Assembly (NCBI RefSeq): GCF_042657065.1
Contig: NZ_JBHSNF010000001.1
Span: 310,001 to 374,000 of the forward strand
Source of the DNA: Rhodanobacter ginsengisoli
GTDB lineage: Bacteria; Pseudomonadota; Gammaproteobacteria; Xanthomonadales; Rhodanobacteraceae
Direction of reading: 5' to 3'
DNA: 64,000 nt
Under the pieces are notes generated by a model, which was not told where the DNA came from, ran no database searches, and saw only the letters and a program-made list of their open reading frames with translations. A program made the translations under genes and the position numbers. Position 1 is the first letter of the stretch. Each line of letters begins with the position of its first letter. Positions 16,983-24,268 of this stretch are shown piece by piece.

Positions 16983-18539
16983 TCAGCGCTGCGGTGCGGC
17001 GCGATCGTAGAAATGGGCGAGATCGCCCTTGAGCTGCTTCAGCGCGTCGGTGTTCAGATAGATCATGTGCCCCGACGGGTAGTACAGGAACTGCAGGTTG
17101 CCGCGCAGCGAGGGATCGAGATTCATGTGCGCGAGGTCGTACTCGGTGATGAAGAACGGCGTGGCGAAGTCGTAGTAGCCGTTGACCGACAACACCTGGA
17201 GGTGGGGGTTGCTGCGCATCGCGTGGGCCAGGTCGCCGGCGACGTAGGCCAGCGGCAGCGGGTGTTCGATATCGGCGGCCTTGTGCTTCCAGTCCCAGTG
17301 CTTGTTGATCTCGCCGAAGGTGGGTCGGTAGTCCAGTTTGCTGTGGTAGCCGAGCTGCCTGTCGAGGTAGTCGTGGAACGCCGCGACGAACGCGCCGCTG
17401 ATGCCGGCGTCCGATGCGTCGTAGTCCGGGTTCTCGCCCGCGGCATCGGGATCGGTACCGGTGAAGCGGCTGTCGAAGCGGCCCAGGGTGAGGCGCTGGC
17501 CGCGCAGCAGCTCCTTGCGGAACCGCCCCAGGTCGATGCGCAGGTTCGCCTGCTTGACGAATGACACCGACAGCCCGGTATAGGCGGCCAACTGGCGCGC
17601 CACTGCATCGAGCTGGGCTGGCGGGAGGTTCTGTCCCTGCGCCAGCGCGGCGGCATACGGGCCCTGCGCCCAGGCGCGTACCTGGTCGAGGTAGGTCTTC
17701 AGGTCGGCCGGCTTGTGGGCCGGTTTGTCGTGGTACCAGGCGGCCGCCGCGTAGCTCGGCAGGTAGCCGACGTAGCTCTCGTCATAGCCCGGGATGCGGA
17801 TGCCGTAGTTGAGGATCGACGACATCAGGATCACGCCATTGAAGGCCATGCCCTTGTCCTGCAACGCATCGACCAGCGCCGCCGAACGGGTGGTGCCGTA
17901 GCTTTCGCCGTAGAGGAACTTCGGCGAATTCCAGCGCCGGTTGATGTCGACGTAGCGCTGGATCGCGCGGGTGAATGCCGAGACGTCCTGGTCCACGCCC
18001 CAGAAATCCTTGCCGGTCGCCTTGCCCAGCGCGCGCGAGTAACCGGTGCCGACGGCGTCGATGAAGACCAGGTCGGTCTTGTCCAGCAGGCTGTCCTGGT
18101 TCGGCACCAGGTGGTACGGCGGCGGCGCGGTCGCGGCGGGACTGGCCGTCTCGATCCGCATCGGCGCGAACGAGCCCATGTGCAGCCACATGCTGGAGGA
18201 GCCGGGGCCGCCGTTGTACAGGAAGGTCAGCGGCCGGTGATTTCGCCCGCTAGTGTCCGGGCCGCCCTTGCCCAGCGTATAGGCCACGTAGAACACGCTG
18301 GCCTGCGGCTCGTTCTTGTCGTCGCGGATGATCAGCGTGCCGGCGGTGGCGGTGTAATCGATGGCATGGCCGCCGATGCTGACGCGGTGCTGCGTCCGTG
18401 TGGCGCTCTCGACGGGTGGGGTGGTGCCACCTTCGGTATCGGCCGGTTTGCCGCCGGCAGCGGCCGGGTAGGCGGGAGCGGGAGCAGCCAGCGCAAGCGC
18501 GAACGCGCCCGCCAGCAGGAGGGAAATCAGGTGGCGCAT
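16983..18539 (-). CDS. Secreted S10 family serine carboxypeptidase (second of a tandem pair)
   Basis: A 518-residue paralogue of the downstream S10 enzyme. Signal peptide at residues 1-23 (ending APAPAYP), oxyanion loop NGGPGSSS at 109-116, nucleophile S213 in GESYGTT, and GYYDFATPF and SGHMIYLN blocks carrying the remaining triad. Nearly all catalytic blocks are identical to those of its neighbour, while the leader and the loop around residue 240 differ. It is first in the operon, so its promoter region (GTCACGG-N23-TACT at 18568-18604) should serve all four genes. The transcript would begin about 10 nt from the 161-bp repeat element. Confidence 0.9.
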   Translation of the reverse strand: MRHLISLLLAGAFALALAAPAPAYPAAAGGKPADTEGGTTPPVESATRTQHRVSIGGHAIDYTATAGTLIIRDDKNEPQASVFYVAYTLGKGGPDTSGRNHRPLTFLYNGGPGSSSMWLHMGSFAPMRIETASPAATAPPPYHLVPNQDSLLDKTDLVFIDAVGTGYSRALGKATGKDFWGVDQDVSAFTRAIQRYVDINRRWNSPKFLYGESYGTTRSAALVDALQDKGMAFNGVILMSSILNYGIRIPGYDESYVGYLPSYAAAAWYHDKPAHKPADLKTYLDQVRAWAQGPYAAALAQGQNLPPAQLDAVARQLAAYTGLSVSFVKQANLRIDLGRFRKELLRGQRLTLGRFDSRFTGTDPDAAGENPDYDASDAGISGAFVAAFHDYLDRQLGYHSKLDYRPTFGEINKHWDWKHKAADIEHPLPLAYVAGDLAHAMRSNPHLQVLSVNGYYDFATPFFITEYDLAHMNLDPSLRGNLQFLYYPSGHMIYLNTDALKQLKGDLAHFYDRAAPQR

Positions 18540-18567
18540 GGGAACCCCTGTGGCATCGAACCAGCGT

Positions 18568-18607
18568 CCGAGTATGCGTGCCTGGTCGCGCGGGCGACCG
18601 TGACAAA
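18568..18607 (-). promoter_or_regulatory. Shared upstream module (GTCACGG-N23-TACT), copy 2
   Basis: On the coding strand CTTTTGTCACGG (GTCACGG at 18604-18598) precedes GCATACTCGG (18577-18568) by the same spacing as upstream of the M1 gene, 29 nt before the S10 operon start. The downstream word GGTTCGA also recurs in both leaders. See copy 1 for the promoter reading. Confidence 0.5.
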
Positions 18608-18616
18608 AGTACTGGG

Positions 18617-18777
18617 AGCCTGTCGGGCTTTGCTGGTCGAGGCGAGAATTCGGCTGTGCGAGGACAGATTTTCGACGCTTCGCCGGCCCATAGTGGCTCT
18701 ATGGGTCAGGAAGCAGCGAAAATATGGACCGCACAGACGGATTCGCAGCCCGCCCGAGCAAAGTCCGACAGGCTGCT
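18617..18777. repeat. 161-bp palindromic element, copy A
   Basis: The ends are inverted copies of AGCCTGTCGGGCTTTG, and the whole element folds as a long imperfect hairpin with a central GGCCCATAG...CTATGGGTC stem. It is about 94% identical, over its full length and without indels, to the reverse complement of 37514-37674 (ten mismatches by eye). It occupies the gap between the S10 operon promoter and the Lrp gene. No transposase gene is inside, so it behaves like a MITE or REP-type element. Confidence 0.85.
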
Positions 18778-18786
18778 AGGTGCGAG

Positions 18787-19344
18787 TCAGTCGCCCGACA
18801 TGGCCTGCGCGGCCTGCCACATCGCGCGGGTCAGCGGGCGATGCGCGTGCGGCGTCTGCAGCACGATCAGGGTGGTGGTGCTGGTGCTGGCGCCGGTCTT
18901 CAGCAGGCGGTCGAGCACCGCCTCGAGATGGCCGATCGACATCGCCACCACATGCAGCAGGGCGGAATCCTCGCCGGCCAGCCGGCGGCATTCGAGCACC
19001 TCGGGAATGTCCTCCACCAGGCTGCCGATGCGGGCGCAGGTGACACCGTCGCAGCGCAGCCGGATCATGGCGCTGATCGCGTAGCCGAGGCGCCTGGGGT
19101 CGATCGTGGCGCGATAGCCGGTGATCACGCCGGCATCCTCCAGCTGCCTGACCCGCTCGGCTACCGCCGGCGCGGAAAGCTGCACCTTGCGCCCCAGCTC
19201 GGCGTAGCCCAGGCGGGCATCCCGTTGCAGCGCTTCCAGCAGCTGCCAATCCTTGCTGTCCAATTCGGGTTTCGATTCCAAGGCAGGATCACTCGTTGAT
19301 GGCTTCAATCGTTGGCTGAACATGTCGATCATGACTTGATGCAT
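18787..19344 (-). CDS. Lrp/AsnC family transcriptional regulator
   Basis: An amino-acid-responsive regulator: winged helix-turn-helix at about residues 30-85 (LDSKDWQLLEALQRDARLGY..ELGRKVQLSAPAVAERVRQLEDAGVI) and a C-terminal ligand-binding RAM domain. At 185 residues it is a little longer than typical (about 150-165) because of an N-terminal arm. The start at 19344 is favoured by a GAGGA site just upstream; ATG codons at 19332 and 19323 are alternatives. It is divergent from an EamA transporter across a 62-nt gap, the usual layout for a regulator controlling an amino acid exporter. Confidence 0.9.
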   Translation of the reverse strand: MHQVMIDMFSQRLKPSTSDPALESKPELDSKDWQLLEALQRDARLGYAELGRKVQLSAPAVAERVRQLEDAGVITGYRATIDPRRLGYAISAMIRLRCDGVTCARIGSLVEDIPEVLECRRLAGEDSALLHVVAMSIGHLEAVLDRLLKTGASTSTTTLIVLQTPHAHRPLTRAMWQAAQAMSGD

Positions 19345-19406
19345 TATTCCTCGGCGCCCTCGTCAAGACTAGGATGCGCACTTCCCCTGCATCGGAATCC
19401 GTCCCC

Positions 19407-20327
19407 ATGGATACCTCTGAGCGCCTTGACGGGCGCACGCTCCTGTTGATCGGCGTCGCCCTGCTGACCTGGTCGTCGGCCTACGCGGCAATCGCCTACG
19501 CGCTGTCTTCGTTTACTCCCGGCGAAGTGGCATTCGCGAGGCTGGCCATTGCCTCGGTCTGCTTCGCCGCCCTGCTGGCGGCGAGGCGAGTCGCGTTGCC
19601 GGCGCGGCGCGACTGGCCGCAGTTGGCCCTGCTCGGGGTGATCGGGCTCACCGTGTATCACCTGTGCCTCAATTACGCCGAAACGCGGATCGCCAGCGGC
19701 ACCGCATCGATCCTGATTTCGCTGGTGCCCGCCGCCACCGCGGCGGTCTCGGCGGTATGGCTGCACGAACGGCTGTCCGCCCGCACCCTGATCGGTCTCG
19801 GCGTGGCCCTGGTCGGCGTGGTGCTGGTGGTGCTGGCCAGCGGCAAGCAGGTGAAGTTCCAGCCGATGGCGATTCTGGTGCTGCTCAGCGTGCTCGCCTC
19901 GGCGATCTTCTTCGTCGGCCTGAAGCCGTTCTTTGCCCGCAGCAGCATGATCGGCGTCACCGCCTTCACGCTGTTCGCCGGCACCTTGGGTGCATTGCCG
20001 TTCGCCACCGGTTTCGCGGGCGCGCTGCGGGCGGCGCCGTGGTCGCACGTGGCTGCCCTGCTGTGGCTGGGCATCGCGCCCACCTTCGTCGGTTACATGG
20101 CCTGGAATGCGGCGCTGCGGCGCGCATCCGCCTCGCAGGTGTCCAGCTTCATCTATTTCTCGCCGCCGATCGCGGTGCTGATCGGCTGGCTGTGGCTGGA
20201 CGAACGCCCGGGCCTGCTGACCCTCGTCGGCGGCGTGGTCACGGTGGCCGGTGTGGCGCTGGCGAACGTGCGGCGACGGGCCCTGCCGAGCATGCCGCCG
20301 CCGGCCGAAGCCTGCGAACAGAACTGA
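19407..20327 (+). CDS. EamA/DMT family permease (probable amino acid or metabolite exporter)
   Basis: A 306-residue inner-membrane transporter with ten predicted hydrophobic helices arranged as two EamA repeats (about residues 10-145 and 158-290). The second repeat ends in the typical helix-rich PPIAVLIGWLWLDERPGLLTLVGG block. The start at 19407 follows a GGAAT site; an upstream in-frame ATG at 19374 is less likely. It faces the Lrp-type regulator, which suggests that Lrp binding in the short gap controls export of an amino acid or related molecule. The substrate is not predictable. Confidence 0.88.
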   Translation: MDTSERLDGRTLLLIGVALLTWSSAYAAIAYALSSFTPGEVAFARLAIASVCFAALLAARRVALPARRDWPQLALLGVIGLTVYHLCLNYAETRIASGTASILISLVPAATAAVSAVWLHERLSARTLIGLGVALVGVVLVVLASGKQVKFQPMAILVLLSVLASAIFFVGLKPFFARSSMIGVTAFTLFAGTLGALPFATGFAGALRAAPWSHVAALLWLGIAPTFVGYMAWNAALRRASASQVSSFIYFSPPIAVLIGWLWLDERPGLLTLVGGVVTVAGVALANVRRRALPSMPPPAEACEQN

Positions 20328-20346
20328 TCCCGAGCGGACCCGCGGC

Positions 20347-21045
20347 ATGTACCAGCTCTACATCGCGAACAAGAATTACTCGTCGTGGTCGCTGCGGCCA
20401 TGGTTGCTGCTCAGTGCGCTGGGCATTCCGTTCGAGGAGCGGCTGGTGACGTTCGCGCAGGGCAACGGTGCCAGTTGGCACGCGTTCCGCGCGTTCTCGC
20501 CGAACGGCAAGGTGCCGTGTCTGCATGACGGCGCCACCGTGGTGTGGGATACGCTGGCCATCGCCGAGTACCTGGCCGAACGTCATCCGGAGGCCTGGCC
20601 GTCCGATCCCGTCGCACGGGCGTGGGCACGTTGTGCCGCGGCAGAGATGCATTCGGGCTTTTCCGCCCTGCGCCAGTACTGCGGCATGAACTGTGGCGTG
20701 CGCATCCGCTTGCGGAGCGACCTGCCGACGGCGCTGGCTGCCGATATCGCGCGTGTCGACGAACTGTGGAGCGAGGGACTGAGCCGGTTCGGCGGTCCCT
20801 TCCTTGCCGGCCCGGGGTTTACCGCCGTCGATGCGTTTTTCGCGCCGGTGGCGTTCCGCATCCAGACCTACGGCATCGCCCTCGGTCAGGCGGCGGCGGA
20901 TTACACGCAGCGGCTGCTCGACTTGCCGGCGATGCGTCGCTGGTACGCCGATGCCCTGCAGGAAAGCTGGCGCGACGCCGAGCACGAGGAGGAGATGCCG
21001 CGCTCAGGCGAATTGCTGGAGGATCTGCGCGTGCCAGCGGGCTGA
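20347..21045 (+). CDS. Glutathione S-transferase family protein
   Basis: A 232-residue GST with an N-terminal thioredoxin-like domain (MYQLYIANKNYSSWSLRPW start; cis-proline in GKVPCL; VWDTLAIAEYLAE glutathione-contact helix) and an all-alpha C-terminal domain (PFLAGPGFTAVDAFFAPVAFRI, the conserved N-cap/Asp motif). NYSSWSLRPW near residue 10 places a serine where the catalytic Ser/Cys of zeta/beta-type GSTs lies. It starts 19 nt after the EamA gene and is probably co-transcribed. Its substrate is unknown, and it is unrelated in detail to the GST at 9.6 kb. Confidence 0.85.
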   Translation: MYQLYIANKNYSSWSLRPWLLLSALGIPFEERLVTFAQGNGASWHAFRAFSPNGKVPCLHDGATVVWDTLAIAEYLAERHPEAWPSDPVARAWARCAAAEMHSGFSALRQYCGMNCGVRIRLRSDLPTALAADIARVDELWSEGLSRFGGPFLAGPGFTAVDAFFAPVAFRIQTYGIALGQAAADYTQRLLDLPAMRRWYADALQESWRDAEHEEEMPRSGELLEDLRVPAG

Positions 21046-21060
21046 ATCGCGTCCGATCGG

Positions 21061-21726
21061 TCAGGGCTGCGCGCGTACCACGATGGCCTTTCCCTCGCGC
21101 CGCACCTGCCAGTGTCCCAGCGCGAGCAGCAGCGAGGCCACGGCGACGAACACCAGCAGCACCGCGCAGGCATTGAGCAGCACGTGGAGATAGCCCAGCG
21201 TGGCGACGTCGAGGAACGGGTAGGGGTACCAGTGATTCACCGCGCCGCGCGTCAGCGCATAGACAAAATAGATGGCCGGGTAACTTTGCCAGTACGCGAT
21301 CTGGGCCCAGCGCAGCGTCGACTTGGCTACGGCCAGCCACCAGTGCAGCACGAACAGCAGCGGCATCAACACATGCAGGGCGTCGTCGGCGACGATCTGC
21401 CAGCCGTGCGGATGCCACAGCTGGCGCAGCATCAGGTTGTAGATGGCGCAGACGATGACGATGCTCATCGCGATGGCGGTATGCACGTCAGGGCGCCGGA
21501 AAAATCTTCGGATCGAACCGGGTCGGCTGTGCGCCGCCGCGGTCAACGCCAACGCCACCAGCACGTTGGTCAGCACGGTGAAATAGCCGAGGTAGATCCA
21601 CACCCCGGTCAGCACGCCCTGGCCGTTCGCCACCGTCAGCTGGATCGACAGCAGCAGTTGCAACGCCAGCGCCAGCCAGCCGAGCAGGGCACTGATGGCG
21701 GCAAAATGACGATAACGGTTGGGCAT
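21061..21726 (-). CDS. Pr6Pr-family six-helix membrane protein
   Basis: A 221-residue integral membrane protein with six predicted helices, starting at about residue 9 and ending in the VLLVFVAVASLLLALG helix. The pattern GYFTVLTNVLVALALT, LWHPHGWQ..ADDALHVLMPLLFVLHWWLA and YPAIYFVYALTRGAVNHWYPYPFLD is that of the FAR-17a/Pr6Pr family, whose function is undefined (androgen-dependent TFPI-regulating-protein relatives in animals). It converges on the GST gene (15-nt gap) and is read toward it; the upstream side has ubiE. Confidence 0.8.
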   Translation of the reverse strand: MPNRYRHFAAISALLGWLALALQLLLSIQLTVANGQGVLTGVWIYLGYFTVLTNVLVALALTAAAHSRPGSIRRFFRRPDVHTAIAMSIVIVCAIYNLMLRQLWHPHGWQIVADDALHVLMPLLFVLHWWLAVAKSTLRWAQIAYWQSYPAIYFVYALTRGAVNHWYPYPFLDVATLGYLHVLLNACAVLLVFVAVASLLLALGHWQVRREGKAIVVRAQP

Positions 21727-21786
21727 GGCCGGTTGCTGCTCCGACCCGCGTTCAGTCCCTTTCGGGGGTTGGTGCCGCGGGTGTCG

Positions 21787-22554
21787 TCAGAGTTTGTAGG
21801 CGCGATGGATCGCCACGATCCCGCCGCTGAGGTTGCGCACCTCGACCCGGCCGAAGCCGGCACGTTCCATCATGCCCTTGAGCGTCTGCTGGTCGGGATG
21901 CTTGCGGATCGACTCGGCCAGGTACTGGTAGCTGTCGGCGTCGCCGGCGAACAACTGGCCCAGTTTCGGCAGCACCCTGAACGAGTGGAAGTCGTAGAGC
22001 TTGCCGAACAGTTCGCTCTGTACCCTGGAGAACTCCAGCACCAGCAGCCGCCCGCCGGGCTTGAGCACGCGGCAGATGTCGGCCAGCGCCTTGTCCTTGT
22101 CGGTGACGTTGCGCAGGCCGAAGGCCATGGTCACCGCGTCGAAGCTGTTGTCGGGAAACGGCAGCATCTCCGCGTTGAGCTGGGCCCAGCGCAGGCCGCC
22201 GACCAGGCCGCGGTCGGTCATGCGGTCGCGGCCGACGCCCAGCATCGCCGCGTTGATGTCGCCGACCACCACCTCGCCCTGCTCACCCACCACCGGCTTC
22301 AGCAGCGCGGCGATGTCGCCGGTGCCGCCGGCCAGGTCCAGCACGCGATCGCCGCGGCGCACGCCGCTGACCGCCACGAAATGGCGCTTCCACAGGCGAT
22401 GCACGCCGAACGACATCAGGTCGTTCATCAGGTCGTAGCTGCGCGCCACCGAGGTGAACACCTGCCCGACCAGCTTCTGCTTTTCGGCGACGGGGACGTC
22501 GCGAAAGCCGAAGTGGGTGGTCGATTCAGGAGGGGATTCAGGCTGCTCGGTCAT
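21787..22554 (-). CDS. ubiE: Demethylmenaquinone/2-methoxy-6-polyprenyl-benzoquinol methyltransferase UbiE
   Basis: SAM-dependent C-methylation in ubiquinone and menaquinone synthesis, on the inner membrane face. The 255-residue product has the class I methyltransferase motif VLDLAGGTGD, then the UbiE-specific FGFRDVPVAEKQKLVGQVFTSVA start, the AMAFGLRNVTDK block and the VLEFS segment. The length is normal (about 250). It stands upstream of the Pr6Pr gene on the same strand, with the sequence between them free of genes. Confidence 0.95.
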   Translation of the reverse strand: MTEQPESPPESTTHFGFRDVPVAEKQKLVGQVFTSVARSYDLMNDLMSFGVHRLWKRHFVAVSGVRRGDRVLDLAGGTGDIAALLKPVVGEQGEVVVGDINAAMLGVGRDRMTDRGLVGGLRWAQLNAEMLPFPDNSFDAVTMAFGLRNVTDKDKALADICRVLKPGGRLLVLEFSRVQSELFGKLYDFHSFRVLPKLGQLFAGDADSYQYLAESIRKHPDQQTLKGMMERAGFGRVEVRNLSGGIVAIHRAYKL

Positions 22555-22612
22555 GTCGGCAATGCTACAGCAATGACCGTTTCAAGCAGATACCTCGCTT
22601 GTGATGTTCGCC

Positions 22613-22747
22613 TCCTCTCCACTGCGGGGGAGAGGATTGAGGTGAGGGGCGGGTGCTCGCCGAAATGCCGATCAAAGCCTGCTCCGCTGGAGCTCCGGGC
22701 GAGATTGTCGCCTCACCCCAACCCCTCTCCCCGAACGGGGAGAGGGA
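22613..22747. repeat. CCTCTCC...GGAGAGG paired hairpin repeat
   Basis: Two GC hairpins, about 22613-22634 and 22724-22747, each with CTCTCC/GGAGAG arms, flank a spacer. The outer segments (GAGGTGAGGGGC at left, GCCTCACCCC at right) are also inverted relative to each other. It lies between ubiE and the amidohydrolase. The same CCCTCTCCCC-GGGGAGAGGG-TGGGGTGAGGG word is inside the 62-kb element. Confidence 0.5.
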
Positions 22748-22770
22748 GCGAAGGCAAGGAGCGCCGTGCC

Positions 22771-24129
22771 TCATTGAAGCGTGGGCTTGCCGCCTTCCTT
22801 GTAGATCACGCCATCCTTCATCACGAAGTTGACCTTCTGCATGACGGTGATGTCCTTCAGCGGGTTGCCCGGCACGGCGATCACGTCGGCGCCGCGCCCC
22901 ACCGCGATCTCGCCGAACCGGTCGGACTTGCCCAGCAACTCGGCGGCATGGGTGGTGGCGGCCTGCAGCACGAACATCGGCGGCATGCCGGCCTGGACCA
23001 TGTAGGCGAATTCCCTGGCATTCTCGCCGTGCGGATAGACGCCGGCGTCCGTGCCGAAGGCGATCTTCACCCCGGCGCGGTAGGCCTTGCCAGCGGTCGC
23101 CATGATCACCGGGCCGACCTGCTCGGCCTTGGCGGCGACCTGCGGCGGATACCAGCCTTCCTTCGCCTTCTCCATCACGAACTGGCCGGCGATGATGGTC
23201 GGCACGTACCAGGTACCGTGTTCCTTCATCAGCTTCATGTCTTCGGCGTCCATGAAGGTGCCATGCTCGATCGAATCCACGCCACCAAGCACGGCGCGGC
23301 GAATCGCCTCGGCGCCGTGCGCGTGGGCGGCCACGGTGAAGCCGTAGTCGTGCGCGGCGGCGACCACGGCCTTGATCTCGGCCAGGGTCATCTGCGGATT
23401 CTCGGAGCTCGAACTTTCATCGAGCACGCCGCCGGAAGGCATGATCTTGATCAGGTCGGCGCCGTCCTTGTAATGCTGGCGCACCGCCTTCCAGGCGTCC
23501 GCGGGCGAGTCGATGATGCCGTCCTTCGGACCCGGGTCACCCTGCAGGTCCCAGCGAAAGCCGTTGGTGGGATCGGCGTGGCCGCCGGTGCTGCCGACGA
23601 ACTGGCCGGCGCTGAAGATATGCGGGCCGGGCACGATGCCGGCGTTGACCGCATTGCGCAGCGCGATGGATTCGTTGTGTGCGTCGCCGAGATTCCGCAC
23701 GGTGGTGAAGCCGGCCAGCAGGGTGCGCTTCGCATACACCGTGCTGCGGATGGCGTAGTCCGCCGGGTTGAGGCGGAACTTGTCGCTGTAGGTGCTCTTG
23801 CTGAACTGCACGGTCAGGTGGGTGTGCGAGTCGATCAGGCCGGGCAGGCAGGTGGCATCGGGCAGGTCGACATAGCGGAATGCTTCGCCGGCCTTGGCGG
23901 CGGCCTCGCGGTAGGACGGGAGATCCACCGCGCCGGCGTGCAGTTCCCGGATGCGGCCGTCGGCGACGACCACGCTGGTCTCGCCCAGCATCTTGCCGGC
24001 AGCGGGATCGAGCAGGCGCGCGCAATGCAGCACGCTGACGTCGTGGTTGGCCGGCTTGTCGGCGGCCTGGGCAGCGACGGGCAGCGACAGGGCGAAGACA
24101 GCGAGGGCGAGCGCGCGGCGTGCAGTCAT
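22771..24129 (-). CDS. Secreted amidohydrolase (Xaa-Pro dipeptidase/imidazolonepropionase-like)
   Basis: A 452-residue metal-dependent amidohydrolase of the prolidase-like subtype. A signal peptide covers residues 1-22 (VAAQA). The HxH metal motif is at 102-104 (SHTH), the lysine that bridges the metals is in DLIKIMPSGG, a further histidine is in AAHAHGAEAI, HGTFMDA follows, and the catalytic aspartate is in FGTDAGVYPHG. The ATG at 24129 follows a GGAAGGA ribosome site. It likely cleaves N-acyl or X-Pro bonds outside the cytoplasm. Its promoter region shares the GTCACGG-N23-TACT module with two other secreted hydrolase units. Confidence 0.85.
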   Translation of the reverse strand: MTARRALALAVFALSLPVAAQAADKPANHDVSVLHCARLLDPAAGKMLGETSVVVADGRIRELHAGAVDLPSYREAAAKAGEAFRYVDLPDATCLPGLIDSHTHLTVQFSKSTYSDKFRLNPADYAIRSTVYAKRTLLAGFTTVRNLGDAHNESIALRNAVNAGIVPGPHIFSAGQFVGSTGGHADPTNGFRWDLQGDPGPKDGIIDSPADAWKAVRQHYKDGADLIKIMPSGGVLDESSSSENPQMTLAEIKAVVAAAHDYGFTVAAHAHGAEAIRRAVLGGVDSIEHGTFMDAEDMKLMKEHGTWYVPTIIAGQFVMEKAKEGWYPPQVAAKAEQVGPVIMATAGKAYRAGVKIAFGTDAGVYPHGENAREFAYMVQAGMPPMFVLQAATTHAAELLGKSDRFGEIAVGRGADVIAVPGNPLKDITVMQKVNFVMKDGVIYKEGGKPTLQ

Positions 24130-24157
24130 GTGGGATCCTTCCGGCGGATGAAGTGAC

Positions 24158-24197
24158 CATAGTAGGGACGACGGTCCACCGGCGTCACCGTGACCTT
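24158..24197 (-). promoter_or_regulatory. Shared upstream module (GTCACGG-N23-TACT), copy 3
   Basis: On the coding strand AAAGGTCACGG (GTCACGG at 24194-24188) is followed 23 nt later by CTACTATGG (24166-24158), 29 nt before the amidohydrolase start. Spacing equals that of copy 2. The box differs from GCATACTCGG, so this copy is weaker than the first two. Confidence 0.4.
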
Positions 24198-24268
24198 TGG
24201 CACGGCGGCATGACGCCCGCCCATGAATCCCATGGCGCGTCGCCGTCATCGCGGCTTCGGGGTGCCGC

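Noticed and set aside
21112..24156. 1014-residue plus-strand open frame
   Set aside because: Antisense to the Pr6Pr, ubiE and amidohydrolase genes. Those genes have clear motifs; this frame has none.
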